Origin: Gammaproteobacteria bacterium
GTDB taxonomy: Bacteria; Pseudomonadota; Gammaproteobacteria; Pseudomonadales; Cellvibrionaceae
Length of the DNA stretch: 64,000 nucleotides
NCBI GenBank assembly: GCA_021151835.1
Contig: JAGKWO010000001.1
Coordinates: 186,001 to 250,000 of the forward strand
Direction of reading: 5' to 3'
The position numbers were made by a program, and so were the translations under genes. The notes beneath the pieces were generated by a model, which saw nothing but the letters and a program-made list of their open reading frames with translations, searched no databases and was not told the origin of the DNA. How positions within the stretch are numbered: the first letter of the stretch is position 1; each line of letters opens with the position of its first letter. This document shows, in pieces, positions 53,108 through 63,609 of this stretch.

Positions 53108-54694
53108 TCATTGGGTAGTAAGCAAGCCCGCATCAGTCAGTATTTGTATTACCGGGGCCAAATGATCGGAATAGCGCTGCCATTGGCCAATACCGGACGT
53201 GGTAATCGGTTGCCGGACTTGTACAGCACTGGCAGTCGCGACTGGCTTGTCATTTTTCTCGATATGCAAACAAGCCTCTTCCCATGATAACCCACAGAAG
53301 GTCAATAGCTTCCTTATCTCAACTTCCGGGTTTGAAACCAGTGTTTCGTAATTCACCCGATAAAAATTATCAGGATATAAATTTAATAACAAATCAGCCA
53401 GCTTCCTGAATTCAATATAATAATGCGCTGCTTTTTCAAGGTTCAGTGAATAAGCAAAAGTGGAATCCTGAAAGCTGAATAACTGGCGATAATTACTGAC
53501 AATAGTATCCAGCGGGTTACGGTCCAGGCAAATTACTTTGGCTGCAGGTAAGGCAGCCATCACCAGACCGGCGTACAAAATATTTAATGGTAATTTATCT
53601 ACAAGAAAGCATTTATTATTCGCAAGGTAATCCGTACTTTCGATATAGGCTTTGCCCAGCGCATCAAGATCAACGCGCGTAAAGTGTTCGATAAAATCAG
53701 CGGCAATAAATTCTCTGCTAACGCTGCCGATCAATCGTTTAAGTGCAATGGAAAAATTAAACAATTCGCCACCGGAGGCCACTTCACTGTGGTTGGAAAT
53801 AATACGTTCAACCAATGTTGTACCTGTCCGCGGCATACCCGTAATAAAAATGGGGCGATTGCTGGTGAATCCTTTTTGGGATCGCACGGCTCCAGCTGAA
53901 TAACACTGCGTTAGCTGGCTAAAAATGGTTTGGTCGCGCGAAAAATCGTAATTCAGTTGAACGGCTTTCTGCTGCTTCGCACGATCCAGCACGGCTATCG
54001 CAGCATCCCATTGCTGTAAAGCTTCCAGCTCTTTGGATAATGCATGGGCAATACACAAACTATCGTCGGGATTCGCGGTTTTATCCAACAGCTCGCGCAA
54101 GCGCGCGATGTGGTTGTGTTCTGCGGTAATCCCGCCCAGGCTGGTTAACGCGGCATGCGCCTTGAAATAGTCCGGTTTTAATGCGATTGCACGCTCATAG
54201 GCAGAGCGTGCGCCGACAAAATCCCCGCAAAATTTTAATGTTGATGCAAGGTTAAAAAATACCCCGGGGTTGGAATCATTGCACCGGATTGATTTTTCAA
54301 AGCAATTAGCAGCCTGTTCATACATGCATAAGCGGTTGTAAGTGACCCCCATCAAATCATGCACTTCGGCAGTGTGGCCCGCGAGATGCTCAGCCCGTGT
54401 TAACAACTCATGCGCATAAGCGCTATTGCCAACTAACACCTGTGCGCGGGCAAGGTAAACAATAAATTCCAGATTATCCGGTTCCAAATGGTGCGCCGCG
54501 AGCAACATCTCAACCTCCTTGAGGTGATTTCTAAAATCATAGGCAATGCGGCCTAACAGGAAATAGGCCCGCGCAAATTGCGGGAAGCGCTGCAGTGCAT
54601 CAGTTAATAGCTGATATGCCTGTTGATGCTTACCTTGAAGTAATGCAAGCCGCGCTGCATCTTCTATTGATTGTTCTGTCGCACTCATGCCCAT
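53108..54694 (-). CDS. TPR-repeat sulfotransferase family protein
   Basis: A 528-residue fusion. The N-terminal half (about 1-250) is tetratricopeptide repeats (ARAYFLLGRIAYDFRNHLKE, NPGVFFNLASTLKFCGDFVG). The C-terminal half is a sulfotransferase: the PAPS 5'-phosphosulfate loop ITGMPRTGTTLVERI and the 3'-phosphate motif CLDRNPLDTIVSNY. It should sulfate a protein or glycan acceptor; TPR may recruit it. An in-frame second ATG lies six bases on. It converges with the AraC-type gene, only 37 bases between stops. Confidence 0.87.
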   Translation of the reverse strand: MGMSATEQSIEDAARLALLQGKHQQAYQLLTDALQRFPQFARAYFLLGRIAYDFRNHLKEVEMLLAAHHLEPDNLEFIVYLARAQVLVGNSAYAHELLTRAEHLAGHTAEVHDLMGVTYNRLCMYEQAANCFEKSIRCNDSNPGVFFNLASTLKFCGDFVGARSAYERAIALKPDYFKAHAALTSLGGITAEHNHIARLRELLDKTANPDDSLCIAHALSKELEALQQWDAAIAVLDRAKQQKAVQLNYDFSRDQTIFSQLTQCYSAGAVRSQKGFTSNRPIFITGMPRTGTTLVERIISNHSEVASGGELFNFSIALKRLIGSVSREFIAADFIEHFTRVDLDALGKAYIESTDYLANNKCFLVDKLPLNILYAGLVMAALPAAKVICLDRNPLDTIVSNYRQLFSFQDSTFAYSLNLEKAAHYYIEFRKLADLLLNLYPDNFYRVNYETLVSNPEVEIRKLLTFCGLSWEEACLHIEKNDKPVATASAVQVRQPITTSGIGQWQRYSDHLAPVIQILTDAGLLTTQ

Positions 54695-54733
54695 GTCTCT
54701 GTAAATTCACAGCGGAATTAATTTTTTCCAGCC

Positions 54734-55747
54734 TCAATCACTACAACCGTTCGCCGCCCCTATACCCACATCCAAAAACTTGTCATAGATAAACCAGGTG
54801 GAACCAACAATTTCAATATTGTCTTTCCAGGGTTTATCAATTGCATCGTATTGCGCTTTCCAGGATTTAAATGCTTGCTGGTGCGGATTTTTTTCCAACC
54901 AGCATCCCATGAATGGCGCATCGTAGGTATTTTTTGGACCCTCGCTGGAAAATATAGGGGCTACTTTAACTTTGCGACTCGCTGCTGCCATCCATTCAAG
55001 GCGTTCGATTCCAAAATTAATGATATTAATGTCATTCGGGCGGTAGTAATGGACCAGGATACGATCAGTAACATTTGCCAAACTCACCGCCTCAGTCGCA
55101 TCGACCCAACCAATATAGATTTCAGTCGTCAACCGGTTCGCCAAAGCAACTGTTTTAAAACGCTCCAGCATGGAAATAGTAGTAGCAAATTCGGTTTTGC
55201 GATTCGGTTTATTCCAGAATTCGTATTCAACATTTAATACATCAATACGTTCGGATGCCGGCCTGCCCTGATTGTAAGCAACCACTGTATCCGCCTCACT
55301 GGCATCACCCAATGCAGCACCCACTTCCGTCACGCCGGTAGTCAATTTAGCGCGACTCACCAGCGACGCAAACTGTTGTGCTTTTACCGATGCAGGTGCC
55401 ATACCTTCCAATTCATAAAAAATAAGATAGGTGAAACCACCGTCGCGAATAAATTTAAGGAATTGTTCTTCTCGCTGCGCATTACCAAGCAATTGGTCAC
55501 TTCTGCCCATGTGCAATGAAACATACAGGCCGTAAAAACTTGCTGTTGCTTCATTGGCAATTGCTGATGATGAAGCGCCTGACGAAACCCTGGCAGAGCT
55601 TACCGATGACACACCGGCAGAGCTTGATGCAACACTGGATGTGCTGGCGGAAACATAACTGCCGCCGTTATTTTTGATAGCACCGGAACCACCACCGCAT
55701 GCTGCAAGAAAAATAACACTGCTGAAAATAATTACATGACGTAACAT
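54734..55747 (-). CDS. Lipoprotein with uncharacterised barrel-like domain, chitin-locus paralogue
   Basis: A 337-residue lipoprotein: lipobox LAAC (Cys17), a short Ser-rich linker, then a domain of about 265 residues. That domain is clearly shared with residues about 45-310 of the protein at 58530: FLKFIRDGGFTYLIFYELEG, ERIDVLNVEYEFWNKPNR, TTEIYIGWVDATE, DRILVHYYRPND, GIERLEWMAAASRKVKVAPI and STWFIYDKF are conserved between them. The alternation of strands with acidic ends (NVEYEFW) suggests a TIM-barrel hydrolase, but I know no family for it. It follows the GH20 gene by 43 bases and is probably co-transcribed. No known function. Confidence 0.75.
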   Translation of the reverse strand: MLRHVIIFSSVIFLAACGGGSGAIKNNGGSYVSASTSSVASSSAGVSSVSSARVSSGASSSAIANEATASFYGLYVSLHMGRSDQLLGNAQREEQFLKFIRDGGFTYLIFYELEGMAPASVKAQQFASLVSRAKLTTGVTEVGAALGDASEADTVVAYNQGRPASERIDVLNVEYEFWNKPNRKTEFATTISMLERFKTVALANRLTTEIYIGWVDATEAVSLANVTDRILVHYYRPNDINIINFGIERLEWMAAASRKVKVAPIFSSEGPKNTYDAPFMGCWLEKNPHQQAFKSWKAQYDAIDKPWKDNIEIVGSTWFIYDKFLDVGIGAANGCSD

Positions 55748-55790
55748 AACCGGGAACCTTGTTGGCTAAATTGAAATTGGCAACCATTCA

Positions 55791-58424
55791 TTAATCAAGC
55801 ATGGCCGTAGCACTGGCGATGGAATTCAAACGGCTACGCAGCAATATCGATGCGCTACCAATTTCAATATCCTGCCGGTAACTTGCCCAGCTTTTGCCCT
55901 GGTCACGACTGTATTCAATCGCAAGGCCTGGCAACGATGTGTTAGCTTTGAGCTTATTATTGATACGCACCGCGCCCGGTGGTGGCAAATAAAATGCGGC
56001 ACCGGACTGCTCCAGTTTCGGCAACTCTTTTTCCACCAGTGTAGTGATAAATTCCCGCCATTCCTGGTCGCGTACCGGAATATTGGGCACATCGCCTTCC
56101 CATTCCGCTTTAAACCAGGCGCGTTCTGCCAGCGCAATAACGCGCGGGAAAATCATGGTTTGCAATTGTTGTTTGGTACGAATGGTTTCGCTCCACACTT
56201 GCCCTTGCATACCGAGTACATGCTCGGGTTTTTCAAGCGGAGGAAGAACACGGCCAACCAAACCGTTCAAATTGGTAATTTCAGCACCGATAAATGTTCT
56301 ATCGGCATTGGCGTAAAGGTTGTCCGGCATAAAACCAAATACTTTGGCGAGATCGGTGTAGCGTGTTGCCCAGTGGTAACCGCGTTCACCTGCACTCGCT
56401 TCGTGGGGATGATCAAAATATAAATGTGTGGAACCGGAAATAACCACATCGTAACCGTTGTTAGCCAAACGGTGCGCACGATCAGCGACACCCGCTTCCC
56501 AAATATTGTCCCAGGCATTTGCGATAATGCGTTTATTCACCAATTGTGTACGGTTAAATGTATTGTTCGGGTCGTACATCAAACCGTCTTCCCAACCCAT
56601 AATATCCAGGCCGCGTTTATGAGTAATTTCTGCAATGCGCTGTACAAAATAGGGTTTTAGATCGGCCACACCGGACACGCCGCGATCATTATTGGCAAAT
56701 AATTGATCGCATGCCGGCGATGCAGTCCACGAACCTTTACCCACTTCATCGCCGCCCATATGAAACACGTTCAGCTTTTGGCCGGCGTTACGGTACATTT
56801 GCTGCAATTCATAAGTGACTTTTTCAATAAATGCATAAGTCGATGGCAAGCATACATTCACGGAGTTATCGGAATAGCTTTGCACTGTCAGGTATTGCGA
56901 TTTGTCCTGCGGATCACTCAACAGATATTGTTCAGCCGCTGCTTTTTTACCGGCAGCCATCAATTTTTTATAACGCGCTTCCATCGATTTGATTGCGGCG
57001 CGTGAGTGCCCCGGCATATCTATTTCCGGGATTACTTCAATATGGCGTTGTGCCGCAAATTTAACAATGTCGGTAAAGTCTGCTGCCGTTAAATAACCAT
57101 TACCTGCCGCGTTTTTATCGGGACCATTACCTAATTGCGGCATCAGGCATTTTGTTTCGGTGAGGTCGAAACAGCGGAATGCTCCGACGTCGGTTAATTC
57201 AGGCAGACCGGGAATTTCAATGCGCCAGCCTTCATCTTCGGTCATATGCAAATGCAGTTTGTTAAGTTTGTAGCGGCCCATTTGCTCGGCGAGTTCCAAT
57301 ACTGAATCCTTGCCATGGAAATTGCGCGCGAGATCATAGTGCATACCACGCCAGGGCGCGCGCGGCTCGTCGAACACCCGTAAAGCCGGAACTGCCTGGA
57401 CCTTGGCCTTTTGCGCTGGCAACAAACTCAGGAAACTTTGCACACCATAAAATATGCCCGTTGCACCGCCAGCTGAAATAACGATTCGCTCGCCAGTAAT
57501 ATTGAGTTCATAAGCCTCACTATTGGTAAACTTTTTATCGATACTGAGTTCGATAACCTGCTTCCTTGGAGCGCTGGCAGAATTTTTTTGTTCAAGCACT
57601 TTTTTATTTACAAGCAGGCCTGATTCACGCAACCGCTGTTGCAAATAGTCCGTTTCAAAAGCAAGGCCACCCACATCGATAATGGTCCAACTGCTGTCAA
57701 TTTGCGCACTACCTTTGCTATAGGTAACGTTTTTCGGTGTCGGAATTATTCTTACATTTTCGCTCGTTGCATCTATCTGGTTAATTGCCACATTGGCGTG
57801 GTAGCGGCTATTTGTTGTTACCACAGGATATAAATCTGTTGGGGTATCAAACCGCAACAACTGTTCGGGCCGGACAAAAGGATCAACAAATTGTTCCAGG
57901 TTTTCAGTATCAGTATTGGCAAATACCGCTGAATCCCCTGCACTGGTGGCAATAAATGCACGCGGCATATAATCGCTGTAACTCACAATATGACCGCGCG
58001 CTTTATACGGAAATTGCAATGAACTCCCGGAGGCCAGGCCGGAAAAGGCATTTGTCGGCGCAATTTCGTAAAGATCGCCCTGCAAACGCTTGAACGTAAA
58101 TTCAGTGGAACTGGTTGAGAGAATGCGTTTCACTGAATGGATATAGATTTTCCAATTCGTTTTCCCTTTTGGAAGTGCAATTGCAGAATGGTTATTGAGT
58201 GTCACCATTGCATCAAAGGTTCCATCCTGGCCGAAATTGCTTACCGTACCAAAACGCAGTTCAGCTTTGCTACCAAAATTGTTTAAATCAGCAGCCGATA
58301 AATTAGCAAATGCCTGGCTGGCCGATAGCGCTAGCCATAAACACACGCCAGTTTTTATACAGATGGATTTTTTTAAACTTATTTTTTTTAAACTTAATTG
58401 TTTTGAAATAAATCGCTTCAACAT
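55791..58424 (-). CDS. Beta-N-acetylhexosaminidase (chitobiase), glycoside hydrolase family 20
   Basis: An 877-residue exported GH20 enzyme that removes GlcNAc from chitobiose and chito-oligosaccharides. The N-terminal signal peptide has an unusually long charged start (about 1-40). A CHB_HEX carbohydrate-binding domain (about 45-200) and a small alpha/beta domain (about 220-345) precede the catalytic barrel (about 355-790). The catalytic pair is Asp559-Glu560 in HMGGDE; the Trp-rich subsite shows at RGMHYDLARNFHG, HLHMTEDEGWRIEI and VQGQVWSET-like GQVWSET. A C-terminal CHB_HEX_C domain ends the protein. The ATG at 58424 follows GAGGT by nine bases. Flanked by two genes sharing a novel domain. 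Confidence 0.94.
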   Translation of the reverse strand: MLKRFISKQLSLKKISLKKSICIKTGVCLWLALSASQAFANLSAADLNNFGSKAELRFGTVSNFGQDGTFDAMVTLNNHSAIALPKGKTNWKIYIHSVKRILSTSSTEFTFKRLQGDLYEIAPTNAFSGLASGSSLQFPYKARGHIVSYSDYMPRAFIATSAGDSAVFANTDTENLEQFVDPFVRPEQLLRFDTPTDLYPVVTTNSRYHANVAINQIDATSENVRIIPTPKNVTYSKGSAQIDSSWTIIDVGGLAFETDYLQQRLRESGLLVNKKVLEQKNSASAPRKQVIELSIDKKFTNSEAYELNITGERIVISAGGATGIFYGVQSFLSLLPAQKAKVQAVPALRVFDEPRAPWRGMHYDLARNFHGKDSVLELAEQMGRYKLNKLHLHMTEDEGWRIEIPGLPELTDVGAFRCFDLTETKCLMPQLGNGPDKNAAGNGYLTAADFTDIVKFAAQRHIEVIPEIDMPGHSRAAIKSMEARYKKLMAAGKKAAAEQYLLSDPQDKSQYLTVQSYSDNSVNVCLPSTYAFIEKVTYELQQMYRNAGQKLNVFHMGGDEVGKGSWTASPACDQLFANNDRGVSGVADLKPYFVQRIAEITHKRGLDIMGWEDGLMYDPNNTFNRTQLVNKRIIANAWDNIWEAGVADRAHRLANNGYDVVISGSTHLYFDHPHEASAGERGYHWATRYTDLAKVFGFMPDNLYANADRTFIGAEITNLNGLVGRVLPPLEKPEHVLGMQGQVWSETIRTKQQLQTMIFPRVIALAERAWFKAEWEGDVPNIPVRDQEWREFITTLVEKELPKLEQSGAAFYLPPPGAVRINNKLKANTSLPGLAIEYSRDQGKSWASYRQDIEIGSASILLRSRLNSIASATAMLD

Positions 58425-58529
58425 TATTTTTTACCTCAACAACAGCTCCCTGTAACCAACAGGGAGCCCATACATACAGGAAAAACCAATCAGTTAACGC
58501 TGAAAATCGTTAATGAAACTGGAAAATAG

Positions 58530-60539
58530 TTAATAAACTTCCAATTCATACAATGAGAAGCCAAACGCTGGCAGCGCTTTGGTTGTACCATTAATGCGAA
58601 TGTAGCGACCTGATCCGCTTAAACCGGTATTGTCATTCACGAGGCTGGTATTGCCGGTAATCGAGCGGAGCGTTGTCCAATTATTACCATCGGTGGACAT
58701 AAGGATTTGATAATCGATAGCGTAAGCCGGGTCCCAGGTTAATTTCACACGGCTTATGGCTGTGGCTGAACCCAGGTCTACCTGAATCCATTGCGTGCCC
58801 GAATAAGCGCTGGCCCAACGAGTGGTTGTGGTATTGCCATCCACAACATTTGCCGGTTCATAACCGGCAGCAACAAACGACGATGCAGTCACCGTTTTAT
58901 TCAATGCTTTATTAACGTTTGACGCTGCTTGCCCATACACTTCAAATTCAAATAACGAGAAGCCCCAGGCCGGTAATGCTTTTGCGGTGCCGTTAATGCG
59001 CACATAGCGCGCTGTACCGGTTAACGCAGTATTGTCATTAACCAGTGCGGTATTGCCAGTAATGGAACGCAATGTTGTCCAATTACTGCCATCGCTGGAT
59101 GCAAGGATTTGATACTCGGTAGCATAGGCGGCTTCCCAGGTTAATTTCACACGATCTATGCTGTAGCTCGCCCCCAGATCAACCTGAATCCATTGCGAGC
59201 CCGAATAAGCACTCGCCCAGCGCGTAGTAGTGGTATCGCCATCAACAACTTTTGCAGGCTCATAACCACTGGCAACAAAAGAAGAGGCAGTAACCGTTTT
59301 ATTCAGCGCGAGATTATTGCTTGAACCACCGCAACTTGCAGTAGCGGTCAAGGTTGCTGCGGTTGATGTGAAACTGGTGGGATTTGCTGAATCGTAACTG
59401 ATCACGCGCGCGGCATAATTGGCAAAATCCTGTGTGGTGATATTGGCAATAGTTAAAGATGCAGTGCGTGCACCGGAAATATTTCCCCCATCAGCCAGAC
59501 ACTTTCCATTTTTTAACCAACAATAGGTTTTGGTTGTTGCCGAGCTGGCAACAGTAAATGTACGCGTTTGACCAGTGCATGCCGTTTGATTGGCGGGGTT
59601 ACTGGTAATATGGTTGGGCTTTGCCGCATAGATTGCCGGAAAATGATTGTAGAGAAACCAGTTGGAACCAATGACGTCGATATTATTTTTCCAGCTCGCA
59701 GTAAGCGCATTATAACCAGCGATCCAGCTTTTAAAGGCTTTATCATTGGGATTGGTTGCTAACCAATTGCCCATAAAATAAGTTTCTGCATCATCAGTAG
59801 TCGATGGTCCTTCATTGGAAAAAATCGGAATGACTTTGACTTTCCTGCTCGCGCCGGCAAGGTATTGCAAACGTTCTATGCCGTAATTAACGATATCAGT
59901 ATCATTTTGGCGGTAGAAATGTACCAGCACGCGATCAACTGCATCGCCCAGACGCGTACCTTCAGTGGCAGTAATCCAGCCAATATAAATTTCCGTGGTC
60001 AAATTATTAGCGGTGCCCACATTTTTAAAATAGTTCAGCACATTGATGGTTGCATCAAACTCGGCTGCACGATTAGTAGTTGAACGCCAGAATTCGCGTT
60101 CCACATTTAATACATCAATTCGTTCGTTGGTGGCATGGCTATTGTTGTAAGCAACAATGTTGTCGGCGAATTGCGATTCAGCCAGGGCAGCACCAACCTG
60201 TTGCACGCCGTATTGGGTTTTTGCGCGGGAAATTAGTGATGCCAGCTGCGTCGCGCGCGTGGAATTGGCAACCAGGCCTTGCAGGTCGTACATGATTAAA
60301 TAATTAATGCCGTTATCGCGCGCGAATTTAAGCAGGGTATTTTCTGCGGCGGTATCCCCGAGCACACCGGCAATACGTGTGGTTGCATCAAGTTTTACGT
60401 ACATGGCATTCAATTCAGTGCAGACATTACCGACAAATGCAGTGCAGGTCTGCTGGGCCTTTACCACCGTGCCAAACAGCAATGTGGAAAAAAGTAGAAA
60501 TGATATTTTCAACAACCGATGAGCGAATAAATTTTTCAT
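58530..60539 (-). CDS. Secreted protein with uncharacterised barrel-like domain, Ig-like domain and two discoidin modules
   Basis: A 669-residue exported protein. After the signal peptide (about 1-28) comes the domain shared with the lipoprotein at 54734 (about 45-310; ERIDVLNVEREFWRSTTNRA, TTEIYIGWITATE, DRVLVHFYRQND). Then an Ig-like domain (about 315-405, NPANQTACTGQTRTF). Two F5/8 type C (CBM32-like) modules follow (about 410-540 and 545-669), nearly identical to each other: NLALNKTVTASSF and NKALNKTVTASSF, TTTRWASAYSGSQWIQVDLG and TTTRWASAYSGTQWIQVDLG. Discoidin modules bind galactosides or GlcNAc. Its place between GH20 and a TonB receptor suggests chitin or amino-sugar glycan binding. 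Catalytic function unproven. Confidence 0.85.
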   Translation of the reverse strand: MKNLFAHRLLKISFLLFSTLLFGTVVKAQQTCTAFVGNVCTELNAMYVKLDATTRIAGVLGDTAAENTLLKFARDNGINYLIMYDLQGLVANSTRATQLASLISRAKTQYGVQQVGAALAESQFADNIVAYNNSHATNERIDVLNVEREFWRSTTNRAAEFDATINVLNYFKNVGTANNLTTEIYIGWITATEGTRLGDAVDRVLVHFYRQNDTDIVNYGIERLQYLAGASRKVKVIPIFSNEGPSTTDDAETYFMGNWLATNPNDKAFKSWIAGYNALTASWKNNIDVIGSNWFLYNHFPAIYAAKPNHITSNPANQTACTGQTRTFTVASSATTKTYCWLKNGKCLADGGNISGARTASLTIANITTQDFANYAARVISYDSANPTSFTSTAATLTATASCGGSSNNLALNKTVTASSFVASGYEPAKVVDGDTTTTRWASAYSGSQWIQVDLGASYSIDRVKLTWEAAYATEYQILASSDGSNWTTLRSITGNTALVNDNTALTGTARYVRINGTAKALPAWGFSLFEFEVYGQAASNVNKALNKTVTASSFVAAGYEPANVVDGNTTTTRWASAYSGTQWIQVDLGSATAISRVKLTWDPAYAIDYQILMSTDGNNWTTLRSITGNTSLVNDNTGLSGSGRYIRINGTTKALPAFGFSLYELEVY

Positions 60540-60715
60540 ATAACACCTTTATCGGATAAGCAAAAAATTATTGTGTGAGTTGACGTTATCTACAGCAAAG
60601 ATGTGATCCATTACGGGTTAAATCCTGTCGACTATTACATTCGGCAACCATAAGTTTTTAAAAGCGTAAATTTTTAAAACGGTAAATTCAAAAAGCTATA
60701 ATTCGGACAAAAGGA

Positions 60716-60740
60716 TAAAAAGGCCCGGCCGAAACCGGGC
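60716..60740 (-). terminator. Intrinsic terminator of the TonB receptor gene
   Basis: On the minus strand, stem GCCCGG, loop TTTCGG, stem CCGGGC (60723-60740), then CTTTTT. Confidence 0.8.
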
Positions 60741-60780
60741 AAAAGAAAGTCACGACGGGAGTCACGACGAGAGTAAAAAA

Positions 60781-63609
60781 CTAGAACTTGGCGCGCACAC
60801 CGAAGGTGTAGAGTGCACCTGTGTCTTCAAAACCAATGAACTGGTTTTTGTAACGGCCATATTTGTTGACCGTTTCACCGGTGACGTTGCTACCTTCTAC
60901 GAACAAAGTAACCTTGTCAGTCAGGTCGTAACTGGCACTGACATCAAACGCGCCGTAAGCGTCGTAGTGAACGGGCTCACTACTTGGTCCGTTAGATACC
61001 CGGCCGAGGAATTCAGTCCGATAGTTGTAGGCAACACGCAATTGCAGCCCATTTTTATCGTAGAAAACGGTAGCATTTCCGGTGTCACTGATACCTGGCA
61101 ATGCAAATGTCTGGATTGCACCCGCTGCACTGAGTGAAGCGTTGCTGTTCACAAACGTGTAGTTACCGGAGAAACCGAAACCATTTTCAAACACATGGGT
61201 CCAGTTAAGTTCAGCGCCTTCAATCGTGGCTGATTCACCGTTTTGGGGGCGCGTAACAGTGAAGGTTTTCCAATCAGGATCTTCAACGTCAACAATGCTC
61301 TCAAACGTTTCCGGCAAACTCATCGTCACGATGTAATCATCGATTTCTTTTTTGTACAAAGCCACAGCAAACATATTGGCATCGCCGTAGTAGTACTCAA
61401 ATGACAAGTCCAGATTTTGCGATAAAAATGGTTTGAGGTTCGGATTGTTACCGCGCGCGGTGCGAACCGAGGTAGTCGTATTACCGTATGACGTGTAGGG
61501 AGCCAACGCAGTCAATGTTGGACGAGTCAATGTCTCGCTGAATGCAGCGCGAATATAAAAATCATTGGTGACTTCAAGGCGTGCATTGAGTGATGGCAGC
61601 CAGTTGTCGTACTCATTTTTCATCGCAACCGCAGTACCGGCTTCATCGGCGAATTGCTGCACCAACCAGGGTGATGGTGGCCTGCCCGGTTCAGCTGCTT
61701 CACGCTCAAGGCCGATCAATACTTGTGTGGTACCTGATGATGTTAATGCGGTCTCGGTGTAACGCACACCACCCGACAAATGCAACGGCATTGAGAAAAC
61801 TTCAGTATCAGCTGTAGCATCTATGTAGAAAGAGGTCACGTCTTCTTCGATAGTGGAAGAGTCGTTGGATTTAACTGCATCCCAACTATTACCATTTGCA
61901 ATGAAGGCTGCTTTTGATGCAATACCAGCCGGTGTATTCGCACGGGTACGACCATCAATGTTTTCTGCCATCCAATTGCGGTAGGCAACCGGGTCAATCA
62001 TATAAACATCGCCGTTGAGGCCACCGAATACGTTACCCGGCTTTAAAACACCTTTAATAATGGCATCGGTATCCATGACTTGTTGTGTTGCCAAGCTGTG
62101 ATACATACGACGAATCAAATCCGGTGTTGACCAGTATTCGGTAGTTTTTTCTGCAACCGTATTGTTCGCACCAAATTTTACTTTGGTGAGGAAAGAGTCA
62201 GCCGGTGCCCATTCGAAATCCAGTTTGAATTCGTGGTTGTTGGCTTTGTTGTAAGTACCGTCGTTGGAATTAATACGTGCACGCAAATCGCGCATGTTGG
62301 CGCTGCCCATTTCCGGTGTGATCGCCGCCGGATCTGCGTATTCCAAGGTAGGAATACCACCATTGGACGTCATGATATATCCGGGCCTATCCAAAAATTC
62401 CACGATGTACATACGATCCAAACCGCGGTTATTTTGAATTGCATCGGACATGGAAATATCAGCGATCATTTTCCATTCGTCAGAAATATCCCAGGCCGCG
62501 TTTAACCCGCCCACGTTCGATTCAGTCGGACGCTCGGTAGTATTCAGTAAATGTGCATAACCGGTGATGTTGTAGCCAGCATCGTAACCGTGGTTGATCA
62601 CATTGTAGAAACCGTGCTCATCAACATGGTTCAACGGCGATAAAGTTGGCGCCCACATGTAAGAGCCGGTGGAATATTTTTTCGTGGAAGTATCGTACTT
62701 CGAATGAATAATATCGGCCGTCAATACCAGATCATCGGTAGCTTGTAATTGCAGTACCAGATTGCCGCCAATACGCTCACGTGTTTCGTTGGTAATACCG
62801 GCATACAAACTTTGGATACGATAAGTATCTTCTTCCAGATCATCACCCGAGTAAGCGTAACCGCCCGCCCAACCTTGTGAAGGATTGGCGAAATTTAAAA
62901 ATGGCTCTTCGGTAGTTTTGGAGATATGTTCGTTTTCAACGGTGTATTTAGCACTGGAACGCTCCTGGTAAGTCAAAGAAGCAAGGACACCGAATTTGGC
63001 ATCGTTGAAAGTATTACTGATAACCAGGGAGCCTTGCGGGCTGGTATCCTCACTGTTCTCTTCATAAATACCTTTGATACTACCGGCCGCATGAAAGCCA
63101 TTAAAATCAAAAGGACGTGCGGTTACGATATTAATAGTGCCGCCCAAACCACCCTCTTTCAGCGCAGCATTGGAGGTTTTGAATACATCAACCGTACGCA
63201 CCAACTCAGATGCGAGGGTATCGAAACTAAAGGCGCGATCCTCGTTTTCAGTTGCGGGCGACCGGCCGTTAATTGACACCGCCGTGAAATCGGGGCCGAG
63301 ACCACGGATGCTCACAAAACGACCTTCGCCACCCGAGCGGTCAATCGCTACCCCGGGAATACGTTGTAACGAGTCAGCGACATTGTTGTCAGGAAACTTG
63401 CCCAGGTCCTCAGCGGTGATACTGTCACTCACCAGATCGGAATCGCGTTTTTTATCAATGCTGCGGCTTAAGCTGGCTGCGATACCGGTAATCACAATTT
63501 CTTCCAGGTTGTCACCGGCATCCGTTTCTGCGGCCTGTGCACTACCAAGTGCCAATGTCGATGTCATAGCGGCAATCACCGCCATCGACATTCTTGATTT
63601 CATGAACAT
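60781..63609 (-). CDS. TonB-dependent receptor, carbohydrate-uptake type
   Basis: A 942-residue outer-membrane receptor. Signal peptide (about 1-27, MSMAVIAAMTSTLALGSAQA), plug domain with the TonB box region EEIVITGI, and SITAEDLGKFPDNNVADSLQ then RIPGVAIDRSGGEGRF typical of the sugar-transport TBDT subfamily found in Caulobacter, Xanthomonas and Cellvibrio. The barrel ends in the aromatic C-terminal Phe (YTFGVRAKF). Next to GH20 and a discoidin protein it probably imports chito-oligosaccharides or GlcNAc. The ATG at 63609 follows GAGGAGG by about nine bases; a second ATG six bases on is possible. Iron-siderophore use is less likely on motif grounds. It ends at an intrinsic terminator. Confidence 0.92.
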   Translation of the reverse strand: MFMKSRMSMAVIAAMTSTLALGSAQAAETDAGDNLEEIVITGIAASLSRSIDKKRDSDLVSDSITAEDLGKFPDNNVADSLQRIPGVAIDRSGGEGRFVSIRGLGPDFTAVSINGRSPATENEDRAFSFDTLASELVRTVDVFKTSNAALKEGGLGGTINIVTARPFDFNGFHAAGSIKGIYEENSEDTSPQGSLVISNTFNDAKFGVLASLTYQERSSAKYTVENEHISKTTEEPFLNFANPSQGWAGGYAYSGDDLEEDTYRIQSLYAGITNETRERIGGNLVLQLQATDDLVLTADIIHSKYDTSTKKYSTGSYMWAPTLSPLNHVDEHGFYNVINHGYDAGYNITGYAHLLNTTERPTESNVGGLNAAWDISDEWKMIADISMSDAIQNNRGLDRMYIVEFLDRPGYIMTSNGGIPTLEYADPAAITPEMGSANMRDLRARINSNDGTYNKANNHEFKLDFEWAPADSFLTKVKFGANNTVAEKTTEYWSTPDLIRRMYHSLATQQVMDTDAIIKGVLKPGNVFGGLNGDVYMIDPVAYRNWMAENIDGRTRANTPAGIASKAAFIANGNSWDAVKSNDSSTIEEDVTSFYIDATADTEVFSMPLHLSGGVRYTETALTSSGTTQVLIGLEREAAEPGRPPSPWLVQQFADEAGTAVAMKNEYDNWLPSLNARLEVTNDFYIRAAFSETLTRPTLTALAPYTSYGNTTTSVRTARGNNPNLKPFLSQNLDLSFEYYYGDANMFAVALYKKEIDDYIVTMSLPETFESIVDVEDPDWKTFTVTRPQNGESATIEGAELNWTHVFENGFGFSGNYTFVNSNASLSAAGAIQTFALPGISDTGNATVFYDKNGLQLRVAYNYRTEFLGRVSNGPSSEPVHYDAYGAFDVSASYDLTDKVTLFVEGSNVTGETVNKYGRYKNQFIGFEDTGALYTFGVRAKF

